Position numbers and translations under genes: made by a program. This document shows, in pieces, positions 8,360 to 16,195 of a stretch of 64,000 bases of DNA (position 1 is its first letter; each line of letters starts with the position of its first letter). The stretch is from JAXGPP01 sp040766885 (lineage in GTDB: Bacteria > Planctomycetota > Planctomycetia > Pirellulales > Thermoguttaceae). The DNA is taken from assembly GCA_040766885.1 (NCBI GenBank), contig JAXGPP010000003.1, forward strand, positions 186,001-250,000, in the 5' to 3' direction. Below the pieces are notes generated by a model. The model made no database searches and was not told the DNA's origin. It saw only the letters and a list, made by a program, of their open reading frames with translations.

Positions 8360-9994
8360 ATGTTGCCTGCAAATCGCCCTTCACTGTGCCTGAAATCTGC
8401 ACCGCTCGTATTGTTGCTTGCCGCCCTGTCGTGGCCGGGCATCTGCCCGGCGGCCGAGACCGAGGAAAATCCACACGTCTGGAAGCCGCAGATCAACTCG
8501 GTGGCCGTCTTCAAAAACGGCCTCGGGTTCTTCGTCCGCCAGGGCGATGTCGCCCTCCGCGATGGGTGGTGCCACAGCGAGCACGTCCCTCCCGCCGCAT
8601 TCGGCACGCTGGCCATCTACGCGATCGACGAAGGGCGACTGGTCGACCTCGTCGGCTCCGGTCCCGGTGAGACAATCGACTTCGACGGCCGCGATGCCCC
8701 CGACGACCAGGCTGCGCGGCGGGCGCGACTTGAGGCCGCCCGCGGATTGAAACTGCAGCTCCAATACCGGCACAAGGGCCAGTCCCGTTCCGCCGCTGGA
8801 ACGCTCGTTTCGGTCGGTCCTGACTTTGCCGTGCTCGAAGAAGCCGATCAGAGCTTCGCCGTACCCGTCGACGGGATCACGCGGATGCAGATCCTCGATC
8901 TGCCGCTGCGGATCCACGTCGCCCAGGGCGCTACGGGCGAGGAGGGTGAGAAGCCGAAACCCCAGAAGGATGATGGAAAGTCCGACCGCACGACGCTCGG
9001 CATGGCCTACCTTCGCCAGGGCATCACCTGGATACCCGACTACACCCTCAAGATCCTTGACGCCGAAACGGCCGAACTGACGCTCCGCGGCACGCTGGTC
9101 AACGAGGCCGAGGACCTGATCCACACCGACGTTCACCTCGTCGTCGGCGTGCCCCATTTCGTCCATACCGAGCATCTTGCCCCGATTGCCGTCGGCCAGG
9201 TGATCCGCACGATCGGCGCCGGCCTTGCCCAGAACGTTCCGCAGCAGGTCATGTCGCAGCTTGCCAACAACGCCGCCATCGTCGCCAACTTCAAAGCAGT
9301 CGGAGAAGCCGACGTGATCGATCGCCCCGTGGACGACGCCCGCGGCAATCTGCAGGCCGCCTTGGGCAACCTGCCGCAACTCGAAGGGGCGGCCGCCACC
9401 GACTACACGGTCTACACAAAGCGCGACCTGACGCTCCACCGCGGCGAGAAAGCGATCCTCACGCTGCTGACGCGAAAGATCCGTTACACGCACGCCTATC
9501 GCTGGTCACCCCCCGAGCCGATGAAGCACTACCTCGTACTCGAGAACGACACCGGCAGCGCCTGGACGACCGGCCCTTGCCTGGCGGTTGATGGCCAGCG
9601 GCCGCTCTCCGAGGACCTGATCCGCTACACCCCGCAGGGCGACCGCTTCGAACTGCCGGTTACCACCGCCATCAACCTGGCCCACGAGAAGACCGAACGC
9701 GAGATCGACCGCCAGCTCAAGGCCCACTCGCCCAACGACCATGTGTACTTCGATCTTGTGACGATCGAAGGCGAGATCAAGCTCCGCAACTTCGACGCCA
9801 AGGCGATTGATCTGGCGATCACTAACCCTGTTCCCGGCAAGCCGACGGTCGCCGAGGGGGGCACGATCTCGCTCGATCCCGATCGGCTCAAACTGCTCGA
9901 GCGCCAAGGAACGATCCGCTGGCAGCTTCAGCTCGCCCCCGGCGAACAGAAGACCCTTCGCTACAAATACGAACGCTACGTCCCCTCAAACTGA
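8360..9994 (+). CDS. Secreted DUF4139-type domain protein
   Basis: A 544-residue protein with a signal peptide (hydrophobic SAPLVLLLAALSWPGICPAA, about residues 13-32). The N-terminal half has NSVAVFKNGLGFFVRQGDV, a typical opening of DUF4139/mucoidy-inhibitor-type proteins. The central part has YLRQGITWIPDYTLKIL followed by LRGTLVNEAEDLIHTDVHLV, closely matching the DUF4139 core (W-x-P-x-Y, then N-x-x-x-D). An acidic/Lys-rich linker (EGEKPKPQKDDGK) separates the halves. The C-terminal part resembles beta-sandwich repeats. The role is unknown; a surface or periplasmic location is inferred from the signal peptide. It would be served by the promoter at 7879 or one inside the repeat region. Confidence 0.75.
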   Translation: MLPANRPSLCLKSAPLVLLLAALSWPGICPAAETEENPHVWKPQINSVAVFKNGLGFFVRQGDVALRDGWCHSEHVPPAAFGTLAIYAIDEGRLVDLVGSGPGETIDFDGRDAPDDQAARRARLEAARGLKLQLQYRHKGQSRSAAGTLVSVGPDFAVLEEADQSFAVPVDGITRMQILDLPLRIHVAQGATGEEGEKPKPQKDDGKSDRTTLGMAYLRQGITWIPDYTLKILDAETAELTLRGTLVNEAEDLIHTDVHLVVGVPHFVHTEHLAPIAVGQVIRTIGAGLAQNVPQQVMSQLANNAAIVANFKAVGEADVIDRPVDDARGNLQAALGNLPQLEGAAATDYTVYTKRDLTLHRGEKAILTLLTRKIRYTHAYRWSPPEPMKHYLVLENDTGSAWTTGPCLAVDGQRPLSEDLIRYTPQGDRFELPVTTAINLAHEKTEREIDRQLKAHSPNDHVYFDLVTIEGEIKLRNFDAKAIDLAITNPVPGKPTVAEGGTISLDPDRLKLLERQGTIRWQLQLAPGEQKTLRYKYERYVPSN

Positions 9995-10088
9995 CTCGGA
10001 AACCTGCAACGCTCCAAGCTGTGTAATGCCCTCCGTCTACCACTGCGGAGCCGTTTGAGCTACGCTGGATGAATCGGGAACGCTTGCC

Positions 10089-10778
10089 ATGTCGCGGCAA
10101 ATCCTCACCATCGAAGACGACCCGGCCATCCGCCGCGGGATTGTCGACGCCTTGCGCTACGCCGGCTATGCGACGATCGAAGCCGCCGATGGCCTGCGCG
10201 GCATGGAGGAGGCGACCGGGCGGCAGTACGACCTATTGCTCCTGGATCTCGTCCTCCCTGGCCGCGACGGACTGGAGATCCTCCGCGAGGTCCGCCGCCT
10301 GCGGCCCACGATGCCCGTGATCATCCTCACCGCGAGGGGCGAGGAAGCCGATCGCGTCCGCGGGCTCCACGACGGCGCCGACGACTACATCGTCAAGCCG
10401 TTCAGCGTCAAAGAACTGCTGGCTCGCGTGGAGGCCGTCCTCCGCCGGTCGCCCGAACGTCCGCTCGACGTCGACGAGATTCCCCTGCCCGGCGGCTTGA
10501 TCGATCTCGCCCGCCGCGAAGTGCGTTTCGACGACGGCCGTCGTGCCGAACTCTCGGAGCGCGAAGTCGAACTGCTCCGTTACCTGGCCGGCAACTCCGG
10601 CCGTGCGGTCAGCCGCGAGGAGATCCTGGCCAACGTGTGGAGGATTGCTCCCGAAGGGGTGACGACGCGGACGATCGATATGCATGTGGCGCGGCTTCGC
10701 GAGAAGCTCGCCGACAATCCGGATTGTCCCAGCGTGTTGTTGACGGTCCGCGGCAAGGGGTACAAGTTTGGCAAGTAG
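10089..10778 (+). CDS. OmpR-family response regulator
   Basis: A 229-residue DNA-binding regulator. The receiver domain (about residues 1-120) shows the acidic pair E9/D10, the phospho-acceptor Asp53 (LLLLDLVLPG), Thr81 (ILTARG) and Lys103 (YIVKPFSVKELLARV). The winged-helix output domain follows (about 130-229), with LSEREVELLRYLAGNSGRAV, then SREEILANVW, TRTIDMHVARLREKL and VRGKGYKF, which define the OmpR/PhoB class. It ends 21 bases before the histidine kinase gene, so the two form an operon and cognate pair. Its targets are not visible. Confidence 0.95.
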   Translation: MSRQILTIEDDPAIRRGIVDALRYAGYATIEAADGLRGMEEATGRQYDLLLLDLVLPGRDGLEILREVRRLRPTMPVIILTARGEEADRVRGLHDGADDYIVKPFSVKELLARVEAVLRRSPERPLDVDEIPLPGGLIDLARREVRFDDGRRAELSEREVELLRYLAGNSGRAVSREEILANVWRIAPEGVTTRTIDMHVARLREKLADNPDCPSVLLTVRGKGYKFGK

Positions 10779-10799
10779 CGCGCAGCGTTTGCGGTTTCC

Positions 10800-12614
10800 A
10801 TGAGACGGTTCTGGTTCGTCTGGCTGTTGTTCGCCGCGTGCCTGGCGGTCGTGCTTTCGGGCATGGCCTGGGTCAGCGCTGCCGCTCTGCGCCTTGACCG
10901 CGCCGAGGCCGAGGCCCGGCGGCAGGCGGTTCTCGAAGAGAACGGCCGGTTGGCGCTGTGGCGAATGGACTCGGCCCTGGCGCCGTTATTGGCTCAGGAG
11001 AGTGCCCGGCCCTATTTCGCCTTTCGCACGTTCCTGCCGCTCGACCGGGCTTACGTGCAGATGTTCAATCGCCTGAACAACCCGGCCGGCCCCCAGGAGA
11101 CGATGGCGGCGTCGCCGCTTTTGGACCAGGTTTCGCCCTATATCCTCGTCCACTTCCAGTTCCTGCCCGACGGTCGACTGGTCTCTCCCCAGGTCCCGGA
11201 AGGCGGCGAATACTCCATGGCCGTGCCCAAGCACCTGAGTGCCGAACAATTCACCCACGCGCAGGCACAACTGAACCGCGTCGGCAAGCTCGTCGATCGC
11301 CGCCAACTGCTCGCCCGATTGCCCGCCGCCGACCAGTCGCCCCTGGAACTGATTGCACCCCTGCCCGAGACGGTCCCGCTCGAGCAACAGCAGCAGTTTC
11401 GCCAGCAGGCAGAGGTTGCGCCACAAGGGGTGAAGGGAGCCAACGAGTACCTCCGCCGCGACCAGGCCGTGCAACTGAACACCAAGATCCTCGTCCAGTC
11501 GCAAGTGGCCAACACAGCGAATTTTCCCATCGCGCCGAGCATCGAACCCACCGACCTCGGCGGGGTGCTCATGACGCCTCTTTGGATCGACGGCGAGTTG
11601 ATCCTGGCCCGCCGCGTCCGCGCCGGCGGCGAGGAATACGTTCAAGGCTGCCTGCTCGACTGGCCGGCGATCCGCACTTGGCTGCTTCAGATCGTGGTGG
11701 ATCTTTTGCCCGAGGCCGATCTCGAACCGCTCCGCGCGTCGGCCGACGCCGCCGATGCCCGCCGCCTGGCGGCCCTGCCAGTGCGACTGGTGCCCGGTTC
11801 GCTGCCGTCCGACGGCAACGGCCGCGTTTCCGCCATCGAGATATCGGTAGCCATGACCTGGATCTGCGTGCTCATTGCCGCGGCCGCGGTGGCGGCGCTG
11901 CTCTGGGGCGTGATCCGGCTCAGCGAGCGACGAGCGACGTTTGTCTCGGCGGTCACGCATGAACTGCGAACCCCGCTGACCACGTTCCACATGTATACCG
12001 AGATGCTCGCCGAAGGGATGGTCTCCGAACCCGAGCGGCGGCAGGAATACCTCGACACGCTGCGCCGCGAGGCAACGCGGTTGACCCACCTCGTGGAAAA
12101 CGTGCTCGCCTACGCCCGGCTCGAACGCGGCCGCGCCAACGGGCGCGTCGAACGGTTCACCCTCGGTTCGCTCCTCGACCAGATCGTCCCCCGGCTGACC
12201 GAACACGCCCGGCATTCCGGCATGGAGGTCACCAGCGAACTCGACGCCGCGGCCCGCGGGGCGACCGTCCGGGCAAACGCTTCGGCCGTCGAGCAGATCG
12301 TGTTCAATCTGGTCGACAACGCCTGCAAGTATGCCGCCTCGGCGGCCGACCGGCGGATCCATCTCGCCGCGCATCGCAACGGCTCGCAGGTCGAACTCCG
12401 CATCTCCGACCACGGTCCCGGCATCGCCCCCTCGGCGCTGAAGCGGCTTTTCCGTCCCTTCTCCAAGTCGGCCCGCGAGGCGGCCCACTCCGCCCCCGGC
12501 GTCGGCCTCGGTCTGGCACTGAGCCGCCGCCTGGCTCGCGACATGGGCGCCGACCTCGCCCTCGATCGTCGCGCCGAGGGCGCCTCTTTCGTCCTCACGC
12601 TGCCCATTTCGTAA
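10800..12614 (+). CDS. Membrane sensor histidine kinase
   Basis: A 604-residue sensor partner of the preceding response regulator. It has an N-terminal membrane helix (RFWFVWLLFAACLAVVLSG), a large periplasmic sensor region (about residues 35-340), a second helix (WICVLIAAAAVAALLWGV) and then the kinase core. The phospho-acceptor is His387 in SAVTHELRTPLTTFH. The ATP domain shows the N box (NLVDNACKYA), G1 (DHGPGI) and G2 (GVGLGLALSRRLA). The long Gln- and Pro-containing sensor domain is not one I recognise, so the signal is unknown. All catalytic motifs look intact. Confidence 0.93.
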   Translation: MRRFWFVWLLFAACLAVVLSGMAWVSAAALRLDRAEAEARRQAVLEENGRLALWRMDSALAPLLAQESARPYFAFRTFLPLDRAYVQMFNRLNNPAGPQETMAASPLLDQVSPYILVHFQFLPDGRLVSPQVPEGGEYSMAVPKHLSAEQFTHAQAQLNRVGKLVDRRQLLARLPAADQSPLELIAPLPETVPLEQQQQFRQQAEVAPQGVKGANEYLRRDQAVQLNTKILVQSQVANTANFPIAPSIEPTDLGGVLMTPLWIDGELILARRVRAGGEEYVQGCLLDWPAIRTWLLQIVVDLLPEADLEPLRASADAADARRLAALPVRLVPGSLPSDGNGRVSAIEISVAMTWICVLIAAAAVAALLWGVIRLSERRATFVSAVTHELRTPLTTFHMYTEMLAEGMVSEPERRQEYLDTLRREATRLTHLVENVLAYARLERGRANGRVERFTLGSLLDQIVPRLTEHARHSGMEVTSELDAAARGATVRANASAVEQIVFNLVDNACKYAASAADRRIHLAAHRNGSQVELRISDHGPGIAPSALKRLFRPFSKSAREAAHSAPGVGLGLALSRRLARDMGADLALDRRAEGASFVLTLPIS

Positions 12615-12638
12615 CCCGAAGCGTTCTCCGCCTGCGTG

Positions 12639-12668
12639 TTGCACCGGCCCGGCGCGCGGGACTACACT
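12639..12668 (+). promoter_or_regulatory. Candidate promoter before the first Gfo/Idh gene
   Basis: TTGCAC (12639-12644) and TACACT (12663-12668) are separated by 18 bases, giving a start site about 55 bases before the ATG at 12730. It is a moderate consensus match found by eye. Confidence 0.4.
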
Positions 12669-12729
12669 ATGCCGCATGAAGACGGCCGGCAGTTCCTTGG
12701 TATGCACCACTCGACCAGGAGAGACAGCG

Positions 12730-14058
12730 ATGAAGGCCTCAAAGCTCAACCGGCGGGAAATGATTGCCGCAGGCACCGCGGCCTGGGCCGCCGCGACGAT
12801 CGTGCCGCGGCACGTGCTCGGCCAAGGCCAGACACCCCCCAGCGAGAAACTCAACGTGGCGGCCGTCGGCGTCGGCGGCATGGGCACGGGTGACATCGCC
12901 AACGCGGCCAGCGAAAACGTCATCGCACTCTGCGACGTCGACCAGAATGCCCTCGCCCGAAATGCGCAGCGATTTCCCAGCGCGAAGCTCTATGCCGACT
13001 TCCGCAAGTTGCTCGACGAGGAGAAGAGCCTCGACGCGGTCATGTGCGCCACCCCCGACCATCTCCATGCGGTCGTCTCGATTGCCGCGATGAAGGCCGG
13101 CAAGCACGTCCACTGCCAGAAGCCGCTCACCCATTCGGTTTACGAAGCCCGCATGATGGGCCAAGTGGCCCGCGAGATGGGCGTGGCCACGCAGATGGGC
13201 AACCAGGGGCAGGCGAGCGAGCAAGCCCGGCTGCTCTGCGAAACCATCTGGAGCGGCGCCATCGGCACCGTCCGCGAGGTCCACGCCGGCTCGAACCGCT
13301 ATCCGCCCATTTCGCCCCGCGGCATCCCTCGCCCCAAAGAAACGCCCCCGGTCCCCGAGTGGCTCAACTGGGATCTGTGGCTCGGCCCGGCGCCGGAGCG
13401 GCCGTACCATCCCTGCTATCATCCCTTTGCCTGGCGGGGCTGGTGGGACTTCGGCACTGGCGTGCTGGGCGACATCGGTTGCCACCAGCTTTCGGCCGTG
13501 TTCAAAGCGCTCAAGCTGGGTCATCCGCAATGGGTCGAGGCAAGTTCCTCGAACCACCAGTGCCCGCCGGAGATCGCCAACGAAACGGCGCCCCTCTCTT
13601 CAATCACCCGCTGGCAATTCCCCGCCGAGGGCGACCGTGCCGCGGTGACCATCACGTGGTGGGATGGCGGCCTCAAGCCGCCCCGTCCGGAAGAACTCGA
13701 ACCCGACAGGAAGTTCGCCGAGGGCGATTGGCTGTTGATCGTCGGCGACAAGGGGAAGATGTACGGCTCCCGCGTGATACCCGACCAGCGAGCCCAGGAG
13801 CTTGGCAAGCCGCCGGAAGTCCTGCCTCGTTCCCCCGGCCACTACATCGAGTGGATCAACGCCTGCAAGGGAGGCGAACCGGCGGGTTCGAACTTCGTCG
13901 ACCATGCGGCGCATCTCGCCGAAGTGGTGCTGTTGGGCAATATCGCCATCCGCACCGGCGAGAAGCTTCTCTGGGACGGCCCCAACCTCCGCTTCACCAA
14001 CAGCGAAGCCGCCAATCAGCTCATCAACCCTCCCTACCGCGCCTCGTGGGCTCTGTAG
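12730..14058 (+). CDS. Tat-exported Gfo/Idh/MocA oxidoreductase
   Basis: A 442-residue member of the glucose-fructose oxidoreductase / inositol dehydrogenase family, which uses NAD(P) to oxidise sugars or polyols. The leader LNRREMIAAGTAAWAAATIV carries the twin arginines of a Tat signal, so the folded cofactor-loaded protein is exported. The Rossmann motif follows (NVAAVGVGGMGTGD), then LCDVDQNAL and the substrate-side EKP-like motif as CQKPLTHSVYEARMM, with Gln in place of Glu. The C-terminal part has WNWDLWLG-type residues (LNWDLWLGPAPERPYHP) common to the planctomycete members. ATG 12730 is chosen because AGGAGA lies 8 bases upstream. The substrate is unknown. Confidence 0.9.
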   Translation: MKASKLNRREMIAAGTAAWAAATIVPRHVLGQGQTPPSEKLNVAAVGVGGMGTGDIANAASENVIALCDVDQNALARNAQRFPSAKLYADFRKLLDEEKSLDAVMCATPDHLHAVVSIAAMKAGKHVHCQKPLTHSVYEARMMGQVAREMGVATQMGNQGQASEQARLLCETIWSGAIGTVREVHAGSNRYPPISPRGIPRPKETPPVPEWLNWDLWLGPAPERPYHPCYHPFAWRGWWDFGTGVLGDIGCHQLSAVFKALKLGHPQWVEASSSNHQCPPEIANETAPLSSITRWQFPAEGDRAAVTITWWDGGLKPPRPEELEPDRKFAEGDWLLIVGDKGKMYGSRVIPDQRAQELGKPPEVLPRSPGHYIEWINACKGGEPAGSNFVDHAAHLAEVVLLGNIAIRTGEKLLWDGPNLRFTNSEAANQLINPPYRASWAL

Positions 14059-14128
14059 GGCGAGTAATCCCAGCCACACAGTGCATCACCCCGCCTGGCA
14101 GGTGCGCCGGCATCTGCCAGCACGGGTG

Positions 14129-14950
14129 TCACGCCGGCGGTCGTTTCTCCGGCCCGGTGTAGAAACGATTGATGTTGATGCCGCCCCGCAGTTCTTCCTC
14201 AAGGAGTTTGATCCGCGTCTCCAGGCGCTCGATGCGGCGCGCCATCTGGTCCAATCGCTGCTCGGGCGCGTCTTCCTTCTTGGGCCGCGGCACGCTCGGA
14301 TAGTTGAGATGGCGGTTCAAGGCCGAGAAAAGATAGAGCGGATCCTTGCGCCGATTGGCCAGCGCGATCTTTCCTTCGCGTTCGCCAAAAAGGATCGGCT
14401 TGCCCGGCGGACCGTTGATCCGGGCGTAGTGCTCGCTGCGGACGTAGATCAGGTCGGCAAAATCGATCAGCCCGATCTGGCGGCGGACAATGTCGATCCA
14501 CTCGCGCCAAGCCTGGTCATAGATCGGATCGGCGGCCACGGCCACCAATCCCCGGTCATATCCCAGGCGGTTGCGGCACAACGTTTCAAAGTGGTAGAGA
14601 AAGATTCCCTGCTGGCTTCCCCCCTTTCCCCGGTACTCGGCCTCGCGTTCGAGGATCTCCAGCGCCACACGAAAGTCGAACCGTCCCTCCTCCTTCTCTG
14701 CCTCCTGGATGACGTAGGTCTGGAACGGCGTGAAATAGTGCCCCAGCCGGGCCATCGCCGTGGCAAAGCCGCCGGTGAGCTTCAGTTCTGCCGCCATGAA
14801 CTCCAGGGCCATCGGCAGCTTGGCCGTCGAAAGCACCTCGTGGCTGATGGCCACCAGCAGTTCCTGGGTCGACATCGCCTGCAGCATCCGCTCGCGGAGC
14901 GTGCGGTAGAAATAGGCCTGTTCGACGTATTCTTCGGGTTCCAGGAGCAT
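14129..14950 (-). CDS. Unknown conserved protein with C-terminal coiled coil
   Basis: A 273-residue soluble protein of unknown family. It is predicted helical at the N-terminus (EEYVEQAYFYRTLRERM) with a central stretch LGHYFTPFQTYVIQEAEKEE and GIFLYHFETLCRNRLGYDRG. The last third contains QRLDQMARRIERLETRIKLL, a heptad coiled coil. No signal peptide or membrane helix is seen. It is the last gene of the minus-strand operon DUF4838, CPBP protease, LapA-like and this one; 36 bases separate it from the LapA-like stop. ATG 14950 has no strong ribosome site, so coupling from upstream is likely. No function is assigned. Confidence 0.75.
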   Translation of the reverse strand: MLLEPEEYVEQAYFYRTLRERMLQAMSTQELLVAISHEVLSTAKLPMALEFMAAELKLTGGFATAMARLGHYFTPFQTYVIQEAEKEEGRFDFRVALEILEREAEYRGKGGSQQGIFLYHFETLCRNRLGYDRGLVAVAADPIYDQAWREWIDIVRRQIGLIDFADLIYVRSEHYARINGPPGKPILFGEREGKIALANRRKDPLYLFSALNRHLNYPSVPRPKKEDAPEQRLDQMARRIERLETRIKLLEEELRGGININRFYTGPEKRPPA

Positions 14951-14986
14951 GGAAAGGGAATGGCCAGGCCGGATCAGGTGCAGCGT

Positions 14987-15226
14987 CTACTCTGATTCTA
15001 CCGTCTCCGGCCTCTCCGTGCGCCGGCGCGACCGCCGCATCCGCCACCCGGTGAACACCATGCCCAGCACAAAGCCGATGGCCATCGTGCCCAGCAAGGC
15101 TGCTGCCCGCGGCAATTGCGTACTCCAGACGAGGAATGTCATCGTCGTTGGCTCGGTGTTCTGGAAGATCACGATCAGTGCCAGCACCACCAGCACCAGC
15201 CCGCCGATAATCCTCAGGTTCCGCAT
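14987..15226 (-). CDS. LapA-like (DUF1049) small membrane protein
   Basis: A 79-residue protein with two membrane helices (IIGGLVLVVLALIVIFQNT and AALLGTMAIGFVLGMVFTG) and a basic cytoplasmic tail (RRSRRRTE). The first helix ending in FQNTEPTTMTFL is the hallmark of the LapA/DUF1049 family, linked in other bacteria to lipopolysaccharide assembly and envelope regulation. A strong GAGGAGGATACG ribosome site precedes ATG 15226. It lies 18 bases after the CPBP protease gene in the same operon. Confidence 0.85.
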   Translation of the reverse strand: MRNLRIIGGLVLVVLALIVIFQNTEPTTMTFLVWSTQLPRAAALLGTMAIGFVLGMVFTGWRMRRSRRRTERPETVESE

Positions 15227-15244
15227 CGTATCCTCCTCGCCGGT

Positions 15245-16192
15245 TCACGCTTCGAGGCCAGCCAACTCCCCGTCGACACGCGCCTGCGGCCGCCCATACA
15301 GCACCAGGCTCGCCAGGAGCACCACCGGGCTGACAATGAGAAATGCCACGCTGGTGCTGAAGCCCGGGTCTTCCCACCCTGCGTAGGCCATCGCGCAGGC
15401 CACGCTGTTGTTGGCCATGTGGCAGAACATCGCCGGACGGATGCTCCCCGACCGCTGAGTGATGTGGCCCAGGAATATTCCCAGGACGAAGGCAAATGTC
15501 CCCTGCACGAAGTCCAGGTGCATCAGTCCGAACAACGCCGACGCCACAATCACGCCCACCGCTGGTCCCCACCGGCGGCTGAGTCGCGTCTGGATGTAGC
15601 CGCGAAACAACAACTCCTCGCCCAGGCCCGGCAGCAGGCCGATCACCAGCACCGCCAGCACGAATCCCGGCAGACTCAGCCCGGCAATGAAATCGCTGAG
15701 CAGGTTCAAGGCGGGCGAATCGGGAATCACGCCCAGCCCCGAGAGGCCGTCGAACATGAGCCCGATCGCCAGCGTGCCGGCGAACGCGATCAGGAACTTC
15801 GATGGCCCCGCCCCCGACGGCCGGATCGCCAGTCGCTCGTCCATGGGCACCAGCGACAGCGCGGCCGGAACGACTGCCGCCGCGATGAACACCAACTGCG
15901 AGGCCACGAGCATCCCCAAGAACCCGGGCGTGCTCGCCATCACCTCTTCGATCGAATTCTCGATCCGCCTCGGATTCAGCCCGTCCGGACCGTGCATGAT
16001 CATGATCAAGCCGATCTCGACGATGACCACGGCGAAGATGTTGACGATCTCCGCGATCAGAAAGACCGTGAAGACCGTCCATACCCGCGGGCGCGCCGGC
16101 AGCGCGGCGGTCGGTTCAGCCGCTGCGGGGGGCGGGCCGAGGATCTCCGGCGCGGCCGGCGACTCGTACGGGTTCTCGCGGTCGAGTGACAT
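15245..16192 (-). CDS. CPBP-family intramembrane glutamic protease
   Basis: A 315-residue polytopic membrane protein of the CPBP (CAAX protease and bacteriocin-processing, Abi) family. Motif 1 is GEELLFRGYI (Glu192, Glu193, Arg197), motif 2 is FGLMHLDF (Phe221, His225) and motif 3 is CHMANNSV (His258, Asn-rich), so the catalytic set appears complete. The N-terminus is cytoplasmic and proline-rich. The start codon lies three bases after the stop of the DUF4838 gene, suggesting translational coupling. Family members cleave prenylated or membrane proteins or give immunity to bacteriocins; the target here is unknown. Confidence 0.9.
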   Translation of the reverse strand: MSLDRENPYESPAAPEILGPPPAAAEPTAALPARPRVWTVFTVFLIAEIVNIFAVVIVEIGLIMIMHGPDGLNPRRIENSIEEVMASTPGFLGMLVASQLVFIAAAVVPAALSLVPMDERLAIRPSGAGPSKFLIAFAGTLAIGLMFDGLSGLGVIPDSPALNLLSDFIAGLSLPGFVLAVLVIGLLPGLGEELLFRGYIQTRLSRRWGPAVGVIVASALFGLMHLDFVQGTFAFVLGIFLGHITQRSGSIRPAMFCHMANNSVACAMAYAGWEDPGFSTSVAFLIVSPVVLLASLVLYGRPQARVDGELAGLEA

Positions 16193-16195
16193 CGG

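Noticed and set aside
14095..14120. CTGGCAG/CTGCCAG hairpin between convergent genes at 14058 and 14129
   Set aside because: Stem of seven bases with a 12-base loop and no T-run; too weak to call as a terminator.
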